DNA of 64,000 nt from Clostridium cadaveris (lineage in GTDB: Bacteria; Bacillota; Clostridia; Clostridiales; Clostridiaceae). Numbering within the stretch: position 1 is the first letter of the stretch; every line of letters starts with the position of its first letter. Made by a program: the position numbers and the translations under genes. Under the pieces are notes generated by a model. It made no database searches. It saw only the letters and a program-made list of their open reading frames with translations, and had not been told where the DNA came from. This document shows, one piece after another, positions 18,271 through 26,650 of this stretch. Location of the stretch: NCBI RefSeq assembly GCF_020911725.1, contig NZ_CP076620.1, positions 3,113,001 to 3,177,000 on the forward strand, read 5' to 3'.

Positions 18271-18669
18271 TTACTCTATAAAGATTCTCACTACGTCCCC
18301 ATCATGAGAGTTTACCTTTACTATTTCTCCCATAAGTTTGTTATCTAAGGCAGCAGTTATGCTTTGGATAAGCATTTCACTATCAATTCCTTCCATACCT
18401 TCTATATTCATAGGAAACTTTCCACAAGCTTTTAGCACTCCACTTATAAAGTTTACTGGAAGATTTACCTTTACCTCATCTCCATCATGAGAATCAACTT
18501 GTATCTTCAACATCTTATTTCCATAATTTTCATCACTAACATTACATAACGTAACATTGTTATCTTCTTTTTCCCCATTATTTAGAGCCTCTATAAGCTG
18601 TGAAGCCTTTTCACTAGAAAGCTTTCCTTCCTCAACCATCTTTAATACTCTCATTACCTCTTCATTCAT
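18271..18669 (-). CDS. SHOCT-like N-terminal protein with repeated DGD strands
   Basis: A 132-residue protein. Residues 1-30 (VLKMVEEGKLSSEKASQLIE) form a SHOCT-like short helical domain, as in YvlB and the C-terminus of DUF2089 proteins. The remainder carries two similar strand segments, VDSHDGDEVKVNLP and VNSHDGDVVRIFIE, around a helical middle. It is preceded by GGAGGG and an ATG at 18669. It lies between the DUF2089 regulator and its smaller paralogue. A regulatory or scaffold role in an envelope response is an inference only. Confidence 0.72.
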   Translation of the reverse strand: MNEEVMRVLKMVEEGKLSSEKASQLIEALNNGEKEDNNVTLCNVSDENYGNKMLKIQVDSHDGDEVKVNLPVNFISGVLKACGKFPMNIEGMEGIDSEMLIQSITAALDNKLMGEIVKVNSHDGDVVRIFIE

Positions 18670-18712
18670 AATTAAACCCTCCTATTATTTATTCCCTTTT
18701 TTTAAATTAGAT

Positions 18713-19090
18713 TTACTCTTTATTGAGAAGCTTTATAGCTTCTTCAGGAGATATATCTCCTTTTTCTAAAGCGTCTAAAACATCTTTATTTTGAGATGTC
18801 ATATCTTTTGTTTCTTGCTTTTCTGTCTTATACCCTAATGATGTTAAAACTTCATCAAGTTTAGCTCTCACCGTAGGATATGAAATCCCAAGAGTTTTTT
18901 CTACATCCTTTATATTTCCTCTGGATCTTAGAAACACCTCTACGAACTCTAGTTGACCAGCTGTGAGATAATCAAACTTTGATAATTCAAAGTCATTTTC
19001 TATAACTGTGCTGCACTTACTACACTGTAGTTTTTTTACTAAAAGCTTAGATGAACACACTGGACATCTATTTAAAACTTTGTATTTCAT
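18713..19090 (-). CDS. DUF2089 family regulator (zinc ribbon, helix-turn-helix, SHOCT-like)
   Basis: A 125-residue protein. The N-terminal CPVC and CSKC pairs form a zinc ribbon. Next comes a sigma-like helix-turn-helix, DVEKTLGISYPTVRAKLDEVL, and the C-terminus DVLDALEKGDISPEEAIKLL is a SHOCT-like domain. The start is placed at ATG 19090, behind AAGGAG, rather than at the earlier in-frame ATG at 19114. It heads the run of small genes and the ABC exporter. A perfect 15-bp inverted repeat lies 53 bp upstream of the start and may be its own operator. Confidence 0.85.
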   Translation of the reverse strand: MKYKVLNRCPVCSSKLLVKKLQCSKCSTVIENDFELSKFDYLTAGQLEFVEVFLRSRGNIKDVEKTLGISYPTVRAKLDEVLTSLGYKTEKQETKDMTSQNKDVLDALEKGDISPEEAIKLLNKE

Positions 19091-19142
19091 CTTTTCACAT
19101 CTCCTTAGTGACATTATATTCTATTTATTTAAAAAATTCAAT

Positions 19143-19181
19143 ATTAAAATTAAAATATTTAATTATTATTTTAATTTTAAT
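19143..19181. promoter_or_regulatory. Perfect 15-bp AT-only inverted repeat
   Basis: ATTAAAATTAAAATA at 19143-19157 is the exact complement of TATTTTAATTTTAAT at 19167-19181, with a nine-base spacer. It lies between the bactofilin-like operon and the DUF2089 gene. It could be a weak terminator or an operator. The T run after it is not adjacent. Confidence 0.45.
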
Positions 19182-19237
19182 CATTATTATCAATTTTAAA
19201 ATTAATTTTATTTATTTGAAACTTAACTTTATTTATT

Positions 19238-20023
19238 TTACAGAAAAATTTGTTCTGCATTTTCAACTTTTCCATCATCTTTTAACTTATATTCGTTGGT
19301 GTACTCTACTTTATTTATATTGCATCCTCTTCCTATAACCACATTTTTTCCTCTGACAATATCAGCATCAGTGTATTCAAGAACAATATTATCTCCTTCT
19401 ATAAGCTGCGCACTCACCTTTCCAAATGCTAATGAAAGCCCGAAAAAGCTAGAGATAATACCTCCATTGTTCTCATATCTTTCAATCCTTATATTTTGGC
19501 CTCCTATTTCTTTTGCATAACACTTGTTTGATGGATTGATTATTATTTCATCACCACTTAAAAGATTTTCTATATTAAATTTACCATTAAATTTTATAAA
19601 ATCTGCTTCTACATCTCCTGATGTTTTTAAAGAGCCTGCTACATTTATTCTCTTTCCATTTACCTCTGTTGCCGAAAGAGACCCGCTAATCAGAATTTCT
19701 TCTACATTGCATTGACCATTAACCCTAGTAGAACCACTAATTTTTAAAGCTGATGCAGTTAAATCTTGTTCTACAGATAAGGAACCACTAACTTTAACTT
19801 CCCCCGCTTTAACATGACCTTTAAGAGTACATTTTCCAGATACCTTTATATCATTTACTACTAAAGCATCTCCCGCTATAGTAGCTGCTCCACTGACTTT
19901 AACGCATTCGCATTCTACATTTCCTTGAATTTTTCCAGCACCGCTTATTTTTACATCTCTATATTTTCCTCCAGGCATAGTAGATGATCCTGATATTTTT
20001 ATATCCATTAAATTATTATCCAT
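19238..20023 (-). CDS. Bactofilin-like polymer-forming protein (YhbF/BacF type)
   Basis: A 261-residue protein made of short repeated beta-strand turns, VKISGAGKIQGNVECECVKV and similar ISG/VSG units, spaced about 17-20 residues over the first 140 residues. This is the right-handed beta-helix pattern of bactofilins. It has a more variable C-terminal domain ending in NVVIGRGCNINKVEYTNEYK. The neighbouring paralogue and the YhbD-like gene reproduce the Bacillus yhbD-yhbE-yhbF operon, where the bactofilins are linked to flagellar assembly and motility. It is separated from the next gene by 12 bp. Confidence 0.8.
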   Translation of the reverse strand: MDNNLMDIKISGSSTMPGGKYRDVKISGAGKIQGNVECECVKVSGAATIAGDALVVNDIKVSGKCTLKGHVKAGEVKVSGSLSVEQDLTASALKISGSTRVNGQCNVEEILISGSLSATEVNGKRINVAGSLKTSGDVEADFIKFNGKFNIENLLSGDEIIINPSNKCYAKEIGGQNIRIERYENNGGIISSFFGLSLAFGKVSAQLIEGDNIVLEYTDADIVRGKNVVIGRGCNINKVEYTNEYKLKDDGKVENAEQIFL

Positions 20024-20035
20024 TCGTTACTCCCC

Positions 20036-20830
20036 CTATTTTTGAACTTTTACCTTTTCTCTTATTTTTGAACTAGGTGACACCTCAATACTTTCACTGT
20101 ATTCTACTTTCCCAATTTCACACTTGTCACCAATCACCACATTATTTCCTCTAACTACTTTAGACTTTGTATACTCTATATCTATTTCATCACCTTCTAT
20201 TTCTTCACAAGTTAGCCCATCATATGTGGCCTCTTCTGCCGAGAACAAATCCTTTATCATAGAAAATATTTGAGAAGCTCCACAAAAGCTTCTTTTTTTA
20301 ACTTTTATCTCATGTCCTCCTATAATTCTCACCTTTGATGTTCCCCTTAAAGATATAATTACTTTTTCACCATTAAGTTCTTCCCCTATATTCAATACAC
20401 CATCACATCTTAGTTCTTCCACTTCTAAGGATTTCAAAGTTTTAAAAGCTCCATTTATGCTTATATTCTCAAATTCAGCACCTTCTAAAGCTACAAGTCC
20501 TCCTCCTATATCAGCTTTTACTCCCTGTATCACCTTTTCTATTTTAGCGCTTCCATTAACTTCAAGGTTATCCACTCCAAGGTTCTCCTTAAAATTTCCA
20601 CTTCCATCTATCTCAAGTTCTTCACAAATTGTATCATCTAAAAATTTTGCAGATCCATCTATCTCTATTGATTTAGCTTTTACTTTACCTTTAAATTTCC
20701 CAGCACCATTTATCTCTATATATTCTGATGTCAAGTCTCCATTTACAGATCCAACACCATCTATAACAAGCCTTTGATATTCACCCCCAGCTATACTTCC
20801 AACTCCATCAATATTATATTCTCCATTCAT
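20036..20830 (-). CDS. Bactofilin-like polymer-forming protein (YhbE/BacE type)
   Basis: A 264-residue protein with the same repeated pattern as its neighbour, here built on IDG/ING/VNG turns (GVGSIAGGEYQRLVIDGVGS). The C-terminal domain matches: NVVIGDKCEIGKVEYSESIE aligns with the end of the 261-residue paralogue. The two presumably arose by duplication and may co-polymerise at the membrane. It is the second gene of a three-gene operon, 13 bp after the YhbD-like regulator. Confidence 0.8.
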   Translation of the reverse strand: MNGEYNIDGVGSIAGGEYQRLVIDGVGSVNGDLTSEYIEINGAGKFKGKVKAKSIEIDGSAKFLDDTICEELEIDGSGNFKENLGVDNLEVNGSAKIEKVIQGVKADIGGGLVALEGAEFENISINGAFKTLKSLEVEELRCDGVLNIGEELNGEKVIISLRGTSKVRIIGGHEIKVKKRSFCGASQIFSMIKDLFSAEEATYDGLTCEEIEGDEIDIEYTKSKVVRGNNVVIGDKCEIGKVEYSESIEVSPSSKIREKVKVQK

Positions 20831-20843
20831 TTCTTTCCTCTCC

Positions 20844-21464
20844 TTATTTATTTAATTTTACCTTTAATTCTTCTACAAAGTCTCCAATCGCTTTTTTTAT
20901 GACAATCTTACCTTGAGGTTCAATAAATACATTCTCTGAAAACTCTCCCACCATCCATATGCTTATTCCAAGCTTTCTTACAAGGAGAATATTATAATTC
21001 ACACCATTTATATTTTCATTTTCTTTTACCAATATACTTAAAAGAGCTTTACCTTCATCTAAAGTTATTTCTCCCGTCATAAGAAGATTTTCCATAATAT
21101 ATACTTGAAGTATACTTTCGAAATTCTCTATTACCTTCCCCATATCCTCATATATATTTATTGCATTCTGAGATAATATTCCTTTTTCCAATACTTCTTC
21201 TTTGCTTAAATTTACAGATGTTGGTTTAGGAGAAAACATATTTGCTAATTCTTCTAATGACAATTCATCCTTCATAGCTTTTATCTTTTCTATTCTCTCC
21301 AATATTTTATCTTCAGGAAAATAAGTTTCCTGACCAGTAAAGCTAGATTTTTTTATAAACCACTCCTCCGGAATTATATTCTTTCTCTTCCATCTATATA
21401 ATTGTCCATAGGATATTCCTGTCTTTTCTAAAAGTTCCTTCTTTGAAATTAAATTTTCTTCCAC
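20844..21464 (-). CDS. yhbD: YhbD-like MerR-type DNA-binding protein (DUF4004)
   Basis: A 206-residue protein. The first 75 residues form a MerR-like winged helix (ELLEKTGISYGQLYRWKRKN, then PEEWF and YFPEDKILERIEKIKAM). A helical middle and a C-terminal alpha/beta domain follow, as in YhbD. It heads the operon with the two bactofilin-like genes. The start at 21464 has AAAGGAGGAGG upstream. Its promoter (21488-21516) holds a palindrome between -35 and -10, where MerR proteins bind, so autoregulation is likely. Confidence 0.78.
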   Translation of the reverse strand: MEENLISKKELLEKTGISYGQLYRWKRKNIIPEEWFIKKSSFTGQETYFPEDKILERIEKIKAMKDELSLEELANMFSPKPTSVNLSKEEVLEKGILSQNAINIYEDMGKVIENFESILQVYIMENLLMTGEITLDEGKALLSILVKENENINGVNYNILLVRKLGISIWMVGEFSENVFIEPQGKIVIKKAIGDFVEELKVKLNK

Positions 21465-21487
21465 TAAACTCCTCCTCCTTTAAATTT

Positions 21488-21516
21488 AGCATAACAAAAC
21501 ATTGTTACGTTGTAAA
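21488..21516 (-). promoter_or_regulatory. Promoter with palindromic operator in the spacer
   Basis: On the minus strand TTTACA (21511-21516) and TATGCT (21488-21493) are 17 bp apart. Within the spacer, and overlapping the first -10 bases, lies TAACAATGTTTTGTTA, a perfect six-base palindrome with a four-base spacer (21492-21507). This is the classical MerR-family placement, though MerR spacers are usually 19-20 bp. Confidence 0.55.
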
Positions 21517-21628
21517 GGGGTTGTTTCATTATTTTTAAAATTTTTCTAAAAACATAGGGAGAGATAAAAAAATATAAACAAAATTATAGATGATGAATTT
21601 TTCTACAATTTAAATTTGAAACAAACTA

Positions 21629-21684
21629 AAAAGCAGCTATCTTAATTACCACTAAATCATGGTATCTTGATAGCTGCTTTTCTT
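21629..21684 (-). terminator. Terminator of thrS
   Basis: The minus strand has AAAAGCAGCTATCAAGATACCA and its near-complement around a short loop, followed by TTTT. The rest of the 21465-21794 gap holds the YhbD promoter and no gene that I can support. Confidence 0.85.
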
Positions 21685-21794
21685 AATAGCACTCCCCGCG
21701 ATGAAACTTTAATTCTAAATTAAATACTCCAACATTTAAAGGGACCTATGAGTCACTAACTCTTAACTCTTCACTTTTATCTCTTAACTAAATT

Positions 21795-23729
21795 CTATAT
21801 CTCTTTATTTACATTTTCTACAACGATTCTGTTCTTTAATTCCTCTAATGAAAGAACTCCTAGGTCTTCTCCTCTCTTCTTAACCGCTAAAGTTCCATTT
21901 TCAGCCTCTTGCTCTCCAACGATTAGTAGATAAGGTATTCTATTCATTCTTGCTTCTCTTATTTTGTATCCTATCTTTTCAGCTCTGTAATCAGCTTCTA
22001 CTCTTATTCCAGATCTCTTTAGCTCTTTTACTACATTCTCTGCATAATCATGATACTTATCTGATATTGGAAGTACCTTTGCTTGAGTTGGACATAACCA
22101 TACTGGGAATGCACCAGCATACTTTTCTATAAGCATAGCTAGAGTTCTTTCATAACATCCTATAGAACTTCTATGAATTATGAATGGTCTCTTCTTCGAA
22201 CCATCTGCATCAACATAACTCATATCAAATCTATCTGCAAGAGCAAAGTCTAACTGAACTGTTATTATAGTATCTTCTTTTCCATGTACATTCTTGAACT
22301 GTATATCAAGCTTTGGACCATAGAATGCTGCTTCTCCATCTGCTTCTTTATACTTTAACTCAAGTTCATTTAATATTTCTCTCATCTCATCTTGAGTCTT
22401 TTCCCAAGCTTCTTTATTATCTATATATTTTTCAGTGTTGTTTGGATCCCATTTAGAGAATCTATATGTCACTGAATCTTGTATACCTAAAGTTGTCATT
22501 ATATATTTTATAAGATCTACTGTAGCTTTGAATTCTTCCTTAACTTGATCTGGTCTGCACACTATGTGTCCATCTGCAAGAGTAAATTGTCTAACTCTTA
22601 TAAGACCATGCATTTCTCCTGATGACTCATTTCTGCAAAGAGTTGATGTCTCAGAATATCTTATTGGAAGATCTCTATAACTGTGCTGCTCTGCATTGTA
22701 TATAATATATTGGAATGGGCATGTCATTGGTCTTAATGCAAGTAAATTATCTTCATCACTTTCATCTCCAATTATGAACATACCATCTTTATAGTGATCC
22801 CAGTGTCCTGATATCTTAAACAAATCACTTTTTGCCATGAATGGAGTCTTAGTTAGAACATATCCTCTACTCTCTTCCTCATCCTCTATCCATCTTTGAA
22901 GAAGCTGAACTATCTTTGCTCCTTTTGGCATTAAAAGAGGAAGTCCTTGACCAACTACATCAGATGTAGTGAATAATCCAAGCTCTCTTCCAAGCTTATT
23001 ATGATCTCTCTTCTTCGCTTCTTCCCTCATCTTTAAAAATTCTTCTAAATCTGAAGCTTTAGTAAATGCTGTTCCATAAATTCTAGTAAGCATCTTATTC
23101 TTCTCGCTGCCCTTCCAATACGCACCGGCAACTTGAGTAAGTTTAAATGCTTTTATAGGCTTTGTTGACATAAGGTGTGGTCCTGCACAAAGGTCAACGA
23201 AATCGCCCATCTTATAGAAGGATATAATTTCTCCTTCTGGAAGATCATTTATAAGTTCAACTTTATAAGGTTCTCCTGCTTCTTCCATAAGCTTTAAAGC
23301 CTCTTCTCTTGGAAGCTCAAATCTCTCTATAGCTAAATTTTCTTTCACTATAGATTTCATTTCTTTTTCTATATTCTCTATCTCTTCGTTAGTAAACGAG
23401 CCATCCCTATCTATGTCATAATAAAAGCCGTCATCTATAGATGGTCCTATAGCAAGCTTTGCTTCTGGGTATAATCTTTTTACAGCCATAGCTAATATAT
23501 GAGAAGCTGTATGCCTGAAAGCATGCTGTCCTTCTTCATCATTGAAAGTAACTATGCTTACATTACTGTCTTCTTCAACTTCAAATCTTAGGTCTACTAC
23601 TTTTCCATTAACTATACCTGCACAGGCATTTCTTGCTAATCCTTCGCTTATGCTTTTAGCAAGTTCTAATATAGATATTTTTCCTTCAAACTCTTTAACA
23701 GAGCCATCTTTTAATGTTATCTTTAACAT
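21795..23729 (-). CDS. thrS: Threonyl-tRNA synthetase
   Basis: The 644-residue enzyme charges tRNA-Thr. The layout is complete: an N-terminal TGS domain (residues 1-62), the editing domain with HTASHILAMAVKRLYP and the CAGPH zinc motif, then the class II catalytic core. Motif 2 is visible as RNESSGEMHGLIRVRQFT, and motif 3 as HRSSIGCYERTLAMLIE. It ends with the C-terminal anticodon-binding domain. AAAGGAG precedes the ATG at 23729. It is controlled by a T-box leader at 23813-24035 and ended by the terminator at 21629. Confidence 0.98.
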   Translation of the reverse strand: MLKITLKDGSVKEFEGKISILELAKSISEGLARNACAGIVNGKVVDLRFEVEEDSNVSIVTFNDEEGQHAFRHTASHILAMAVKRLYPEAKLAIGPSIDDGFYYDIDRDGSFTNEEIENIEKEMKSIVKENLAIERFELPREEALKLMEEAGEPYKVELINDLPEGEIISFYKMGDFVDLCAGPHLMSTKPIKAFKLTQVAGAYWKGSEKNKMLTRIYGTAFTKASDLEEFLKMREEAKKRDHNKLGRELGLFTTSDVVGQGLPLLMPKGAKIVQLLQRWIEDEEESRGYVLTKTPFMAKSDLFKISGHWDHYKDGMFIIGDESDEDNLLALRPMTCPFQYIIYNAEQHSYRDLPIRYSETSTLCRNESSGEMHGLIRVRQFTLADGHIVCRPDQVKEEFKATVDLIKYIMTTLGIQDSVTYRFSKWDPNNTEKYIDNKEAWEKTQDEMREILNELELKYKEADGEAAFYGPKLDIQFKNVHGKEDTIITVQLDFALADRFDMSYVDADGSKKRPFIIHRSSIGCYERTLAMLIEKYAGAFPVWLCPTQAKVLPISDKYHDYAENVVKELKRSGIRVEADYRAEKIGYKIREARMNRIPYLLIVGEQEAENGTLAVKKRGEDLGVLSLEELKNRIVVENVNKEI

Positions 23730-23812
23730 AATTTCATCTCCTTTGTAATCTTATAGAAAAAGAACTAACTTTAAAATGTGTTCTTTTATATTTTTACTTT
23801 TAATTTAAAAAC

Positions 23813-24035
23813 AAAAAAACGCTCATCCTTCACAAAATTGAAGGGACGAGCGTATAACATTCGTGGTTCCACCCTACTTTACCTAAAAATTCAGGTCTCA
23901 TAGAAAGCTTTTAACGGTGCTCAGCCGTACTGTATTAAAGTCACTTCAAGGTGGTTTTCATCTATAGGCATTTAGGATAATTTCACCGCATATCCCTCTC
24001 TGAAAAATGGTATTATAAATTACTGTCCTTGTCAT
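23813..24035 (-). promoter_or_regulatory. T-box riboswitch of thrS
   Basis: The minus strand carries the T-box core AGGGTGGAACCACG (23862-23875) with the UGGA bulge that pairs with an uncharged tRNA 3' end. Just after it is the terminator AACGCTCGTCCCTTC with its complement and seven T. A Stem I region lies at about 23935-24035, with AGAGAGGG. AAAACCACC near 23955 could present ACC as the threonine specifier codon, but I have not folded it. Uncharged tRNA-Thr should favour the antiterminator. Nothing else is seen in the 23730-24133 gap. Confidence 0.93.
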
Positions 24036-24133
24036 TGTTTTTTCATATTTAGATTTTTTTATTATATCATATGTTTTATGAAAGTCAATATACTCACAAA
24101 ACTTACCATAAGCTTATAATCTAATATACTATC

Positions 24134-25741
24134 TTATTTAATTTTGAAAGTCTTTGGTGCTACCTTGTATGTAACTATAAGTGCTACAAACATATATATT
24201 ATAGTCACACCTAAAACTATAAAAGTGAAGTATGAGGATGCAGTTTTTATATTCAAGCACATATAACTAATAAAATAAATAGCTCCATTTACTGCACTAA
24301 ATATTGGGCTTTTAACCTGAAACTGCTCTGTATAAGGCTGCAATACATAATACATGAACAAGTGATGTATTGAAAAGAAACATGATAAACATAAAATTGA
24401 TAGCATTAGAGGAATCAAGTTTATAAGTTCATTAGAATAACCACTGATAATCACTATAATTACTATTCCTATACACAATTCAACTGATGGTATAAGATTA
24501 AGCCCTACAATTCTCTTAAGTCTGGCCTTAAAATTTGAAAGTATAACATCTTTCTCTCTGTAATATGAGTATCTAAGAAGACTAGCGTCACAATTATAAA
24601 ACATAGCTTTACAGCATCTAGCTCCTGTTGACATTATATACATTATAAATACCATTAACGGTGACATTTCCTTTAATTCTTTCATAATATCAACTCTGCT
24701 TTCCGGTGCAAAAATTACAAGACATACACCTGCTATAAATATAGCTCCAACTATAATAACCCTTATTCTTATAGGGGCTACTATTATTTTCATATGTCTT
24801 CTAAAAAATAAAGCATTTAAATATTCATATCCTTTTTTGTCTTCATAAAGATTCTTATTTAAATCTTCCTTGTGCATTTTCTTTTCATCCAACGTAACTT
24901 CTGCAAACATGGCTTTTTCTACAGCCCCTTCTGCGTCAATAAATGTTTGCTGCTTAAGGGTATTAATGGCTATATTAGTATATTTTTTATATTTTATTAC
25001 ATACATAAGGCTCATTACTGCCAATACACCAAGTATAAGTGGCGTTACAAAATTAAATAATATAACATCACAATTTATATTGATTTTTAAGAAAGCAAGT
25101 CCATATGAAGTGGCTAACGCTGCGAACATAATAGGAACTAAAAACCACATCTTCTCTTGAAAAATTATGCTAAATTTACTGTAAAGAAATAAGTACATTG
25201 CTTCACTTATAAATCTTAAAGCTACAAATTCAAAGATTAGAATAATGGACTTTACAGGACTCATTCCTATTATGGATCCTAATATAAACATTGCAGGCAT
25301 AAAATATATAAAATCCACCACATTCTTATATATTATATTTTTAAGATAATATTTCTTAGGCTCACATCTCATAAGTCTTATCATATCAAAAGCTTCTTTA
25401 ACAGAACCTGTAAAAACCCTGCTCTCCATAATAGTTCCAAATACTAAACTTAAAAAGAAAAACATTTGCAAAAATATAGGATATATATTTTCCATTCCGT
25501 CATTTATATAATAAGCTGGAAGCATTATCATTACTCCTAAATACAATGCTTTTCCAACAAATCTACCAAGCACTGAAAATACAGTTGCAATAACACCTAG
25601 AGTAAGTTTTAATTTTGTATGGTTATATAATGTTGATGGTACTTTCTTCCCTATTAGAGGAAGTTTCTGAAGTGCATATATTATTCCATTGGCTTTCTTT
25701 GCAAATCCTACATTGAATGTATTTTTAAACGTATTATACAT
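24134..25741 (-). CDS. ABC exporter membrane subunit
   Basis: A 535-residue protein with about twelve hydrophobic segments, including a pair near residues 65-130 and a block from 330 to the C-terminus. A soluble loop around 265-320 is rich in charged residues. It belongs to the loose group of large clostridial ABC permeases paired with single ATPases. The ATG at 25741 lies inside the end of the ATPase gene (8-bp overlap) and has AAAGG nine bases upstream, so the two are translationally coupled. The substrate is unknown. Confidence 0.78.
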   Translation of the reverse strand: MYNTFKNTFNVGFAKKANGIIYALQKLPLIGKKVPSTLYNHTKLKLTLGVIATVFSVLGRFVGKALYLGVMIMLPAYYINDGMENIYPIFLQMFFFLSLVFGTIMESRVFTGSVKEAFDMIRLMRCEPKKYYLKNIIYKNVVDFIYFMPAMFILGSIIGMSPVKSIILIFEFVALRFISEAMYLFLYSKFSIIFQEKMWFLVPIMFAALATSYGLAFLKININCDVILFNFVTPLILGVLAVMSLMYVIKYKKYTNIAINTLKQQTFIDAEGAVEKAMFAEVTLDEKKMHKEDLNKNLYEDKKGYEYLNALFFRRHMKIIVAPIRIRVIIVGAIFIAGVCLVIFAPESRVDIMKELKEMSPLMVFIMYIMSTGARCCKAMFYNCDASLLRYSYYREKDVILSNFKARLKRIVGLNLIPSVELCIGIVIIVIISGYSNELINLIPLMLSILCLSCFFSIHHLFMYYVLQPYTEQFQVKSPIFSAVNGAIYFISYMCLNIKTASSYFTFIVLGVTIIYMFVALIVTYKVAPKTFKIK

Positions 25742-26444
25742 GACTATCATCCTTTAAAATTTCAATTACTTTTTTCTCAAATTCAGGGCTTTTTAATATA
25801 TCACTTTCAACCTCTTCCAATATACCATTGTTTAGAACAACTATCTCATCACATAAATCTGTAGCCAGTTGTAATATGTGTGTAGAAAAAATTATTATGT
25901 GATCATGCTTTATCTGCTTTAAAAGATTTTTAATCTCTAAGGCAACAACCACATCAAAAGAAGTAAGCGGCTCGTCTAATAAAATTATTGGTGGTCGCGC
26001 AATTAAAAAGCATGCCATCTGCATCTTATTTTTCATTCCATGGGAATATCCCTTCATAAGCCTATATTTATCTTCTTCATTTATATTCAATATATTAAAA
26101 TATTCATCTATTGAAAGCGGATTCTCTATTTTGTCTTTATTTATATCTATATAAAACTTTAAAAATTCATAGCCAGTCAAAAATTCAGGAAGTATTGGCT
26201 GAGAAAATACAAAACTTATATCTGATGGTTTTATATCTCTTGAATGTCCATTATCCTCTATAATTTCTACCTTACCACAATCAGCCTTATCCTCTTCACT
26301 TATACAGTTAAATAAAGTTGTTTTTCCAGCTCCATTACGTCCAAGAAGGCCATAAATCTTTCCTTTTTCAAACTGAAAAGATGCTCCCTTTAATACCTTC
26401 TTATCTCCATAATTTTTTTCTATATCACTTAATACAAGCTGCAT
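25734..26444 (-). CDS. ABC exporter ATP-binding protein
   Basis: A 236-residue ATPase. It has Walker A GRNGAGKTT at about 35, the signature YSHGMKNKMQ (SHGM in place of SGGQ, seen in some exporter ATPases), Walker B IILLDEPLTSFD and the H-loop STHILQ. It is first in a two-gene operon with the permease at 24134-25741. The AGGAG ribosome binding site is 13 bases from the ATG, which is a little long. The gene is divergent from the metalloprotease-like gene at 26651. Confidence 0.9.
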   Translation of the reverse strand: MQLVLSDIEKNYGDKKVLKGASFQFEKGKIYGLLGRNGAGKTTLFNCISEEDKADCGKVEIIEDNGHSRDIKPSDISFVFSQPILPEFLTGYEFLKFYIDINKDKIENPLSIDEYFNILNINEEDKYRLMKGYSHGMKNKMQMACFLIARPPIILLDEPLTSFDVVVALEIKNLLKQIKHDHIIIFSTHILQLATDLCDEIVVLNNGILEEVESDILKSPEFEKKVIEILKDDSHV

Positions 26445-26589
26445 GTCTAAAGATCAACTCCTAATACAATATTTCTTATAATTATATCATTATAAGTCTA
26501 CCTATTAGCTCAAACTTTCTTAAAAGTTTCATAAATCTATTAAATCAGTATACTTTATAGGGTTTTGATACATTTTATTACTATTTGTA

Positions 26590-26618
26590 TTGAAATATTT
26601 TCTGTTGATACCTATAAT
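26590..26618 (+). promoter_or_regulatory. Sigma-A promoter
   Basis: TTGAAA at 26590-26595, a 17-bp spacer and TATAAT at 26613-26618 form an almost ideal housekeeping promoter. Transcription would begin near 26625, about 25 bases before the start codon of the metalloprotease-like gene. Confidence 0.75.
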
Positions 26619-26650
26619 TATAGTGAAGTATAAGAAAAGGATGTGTTTAA

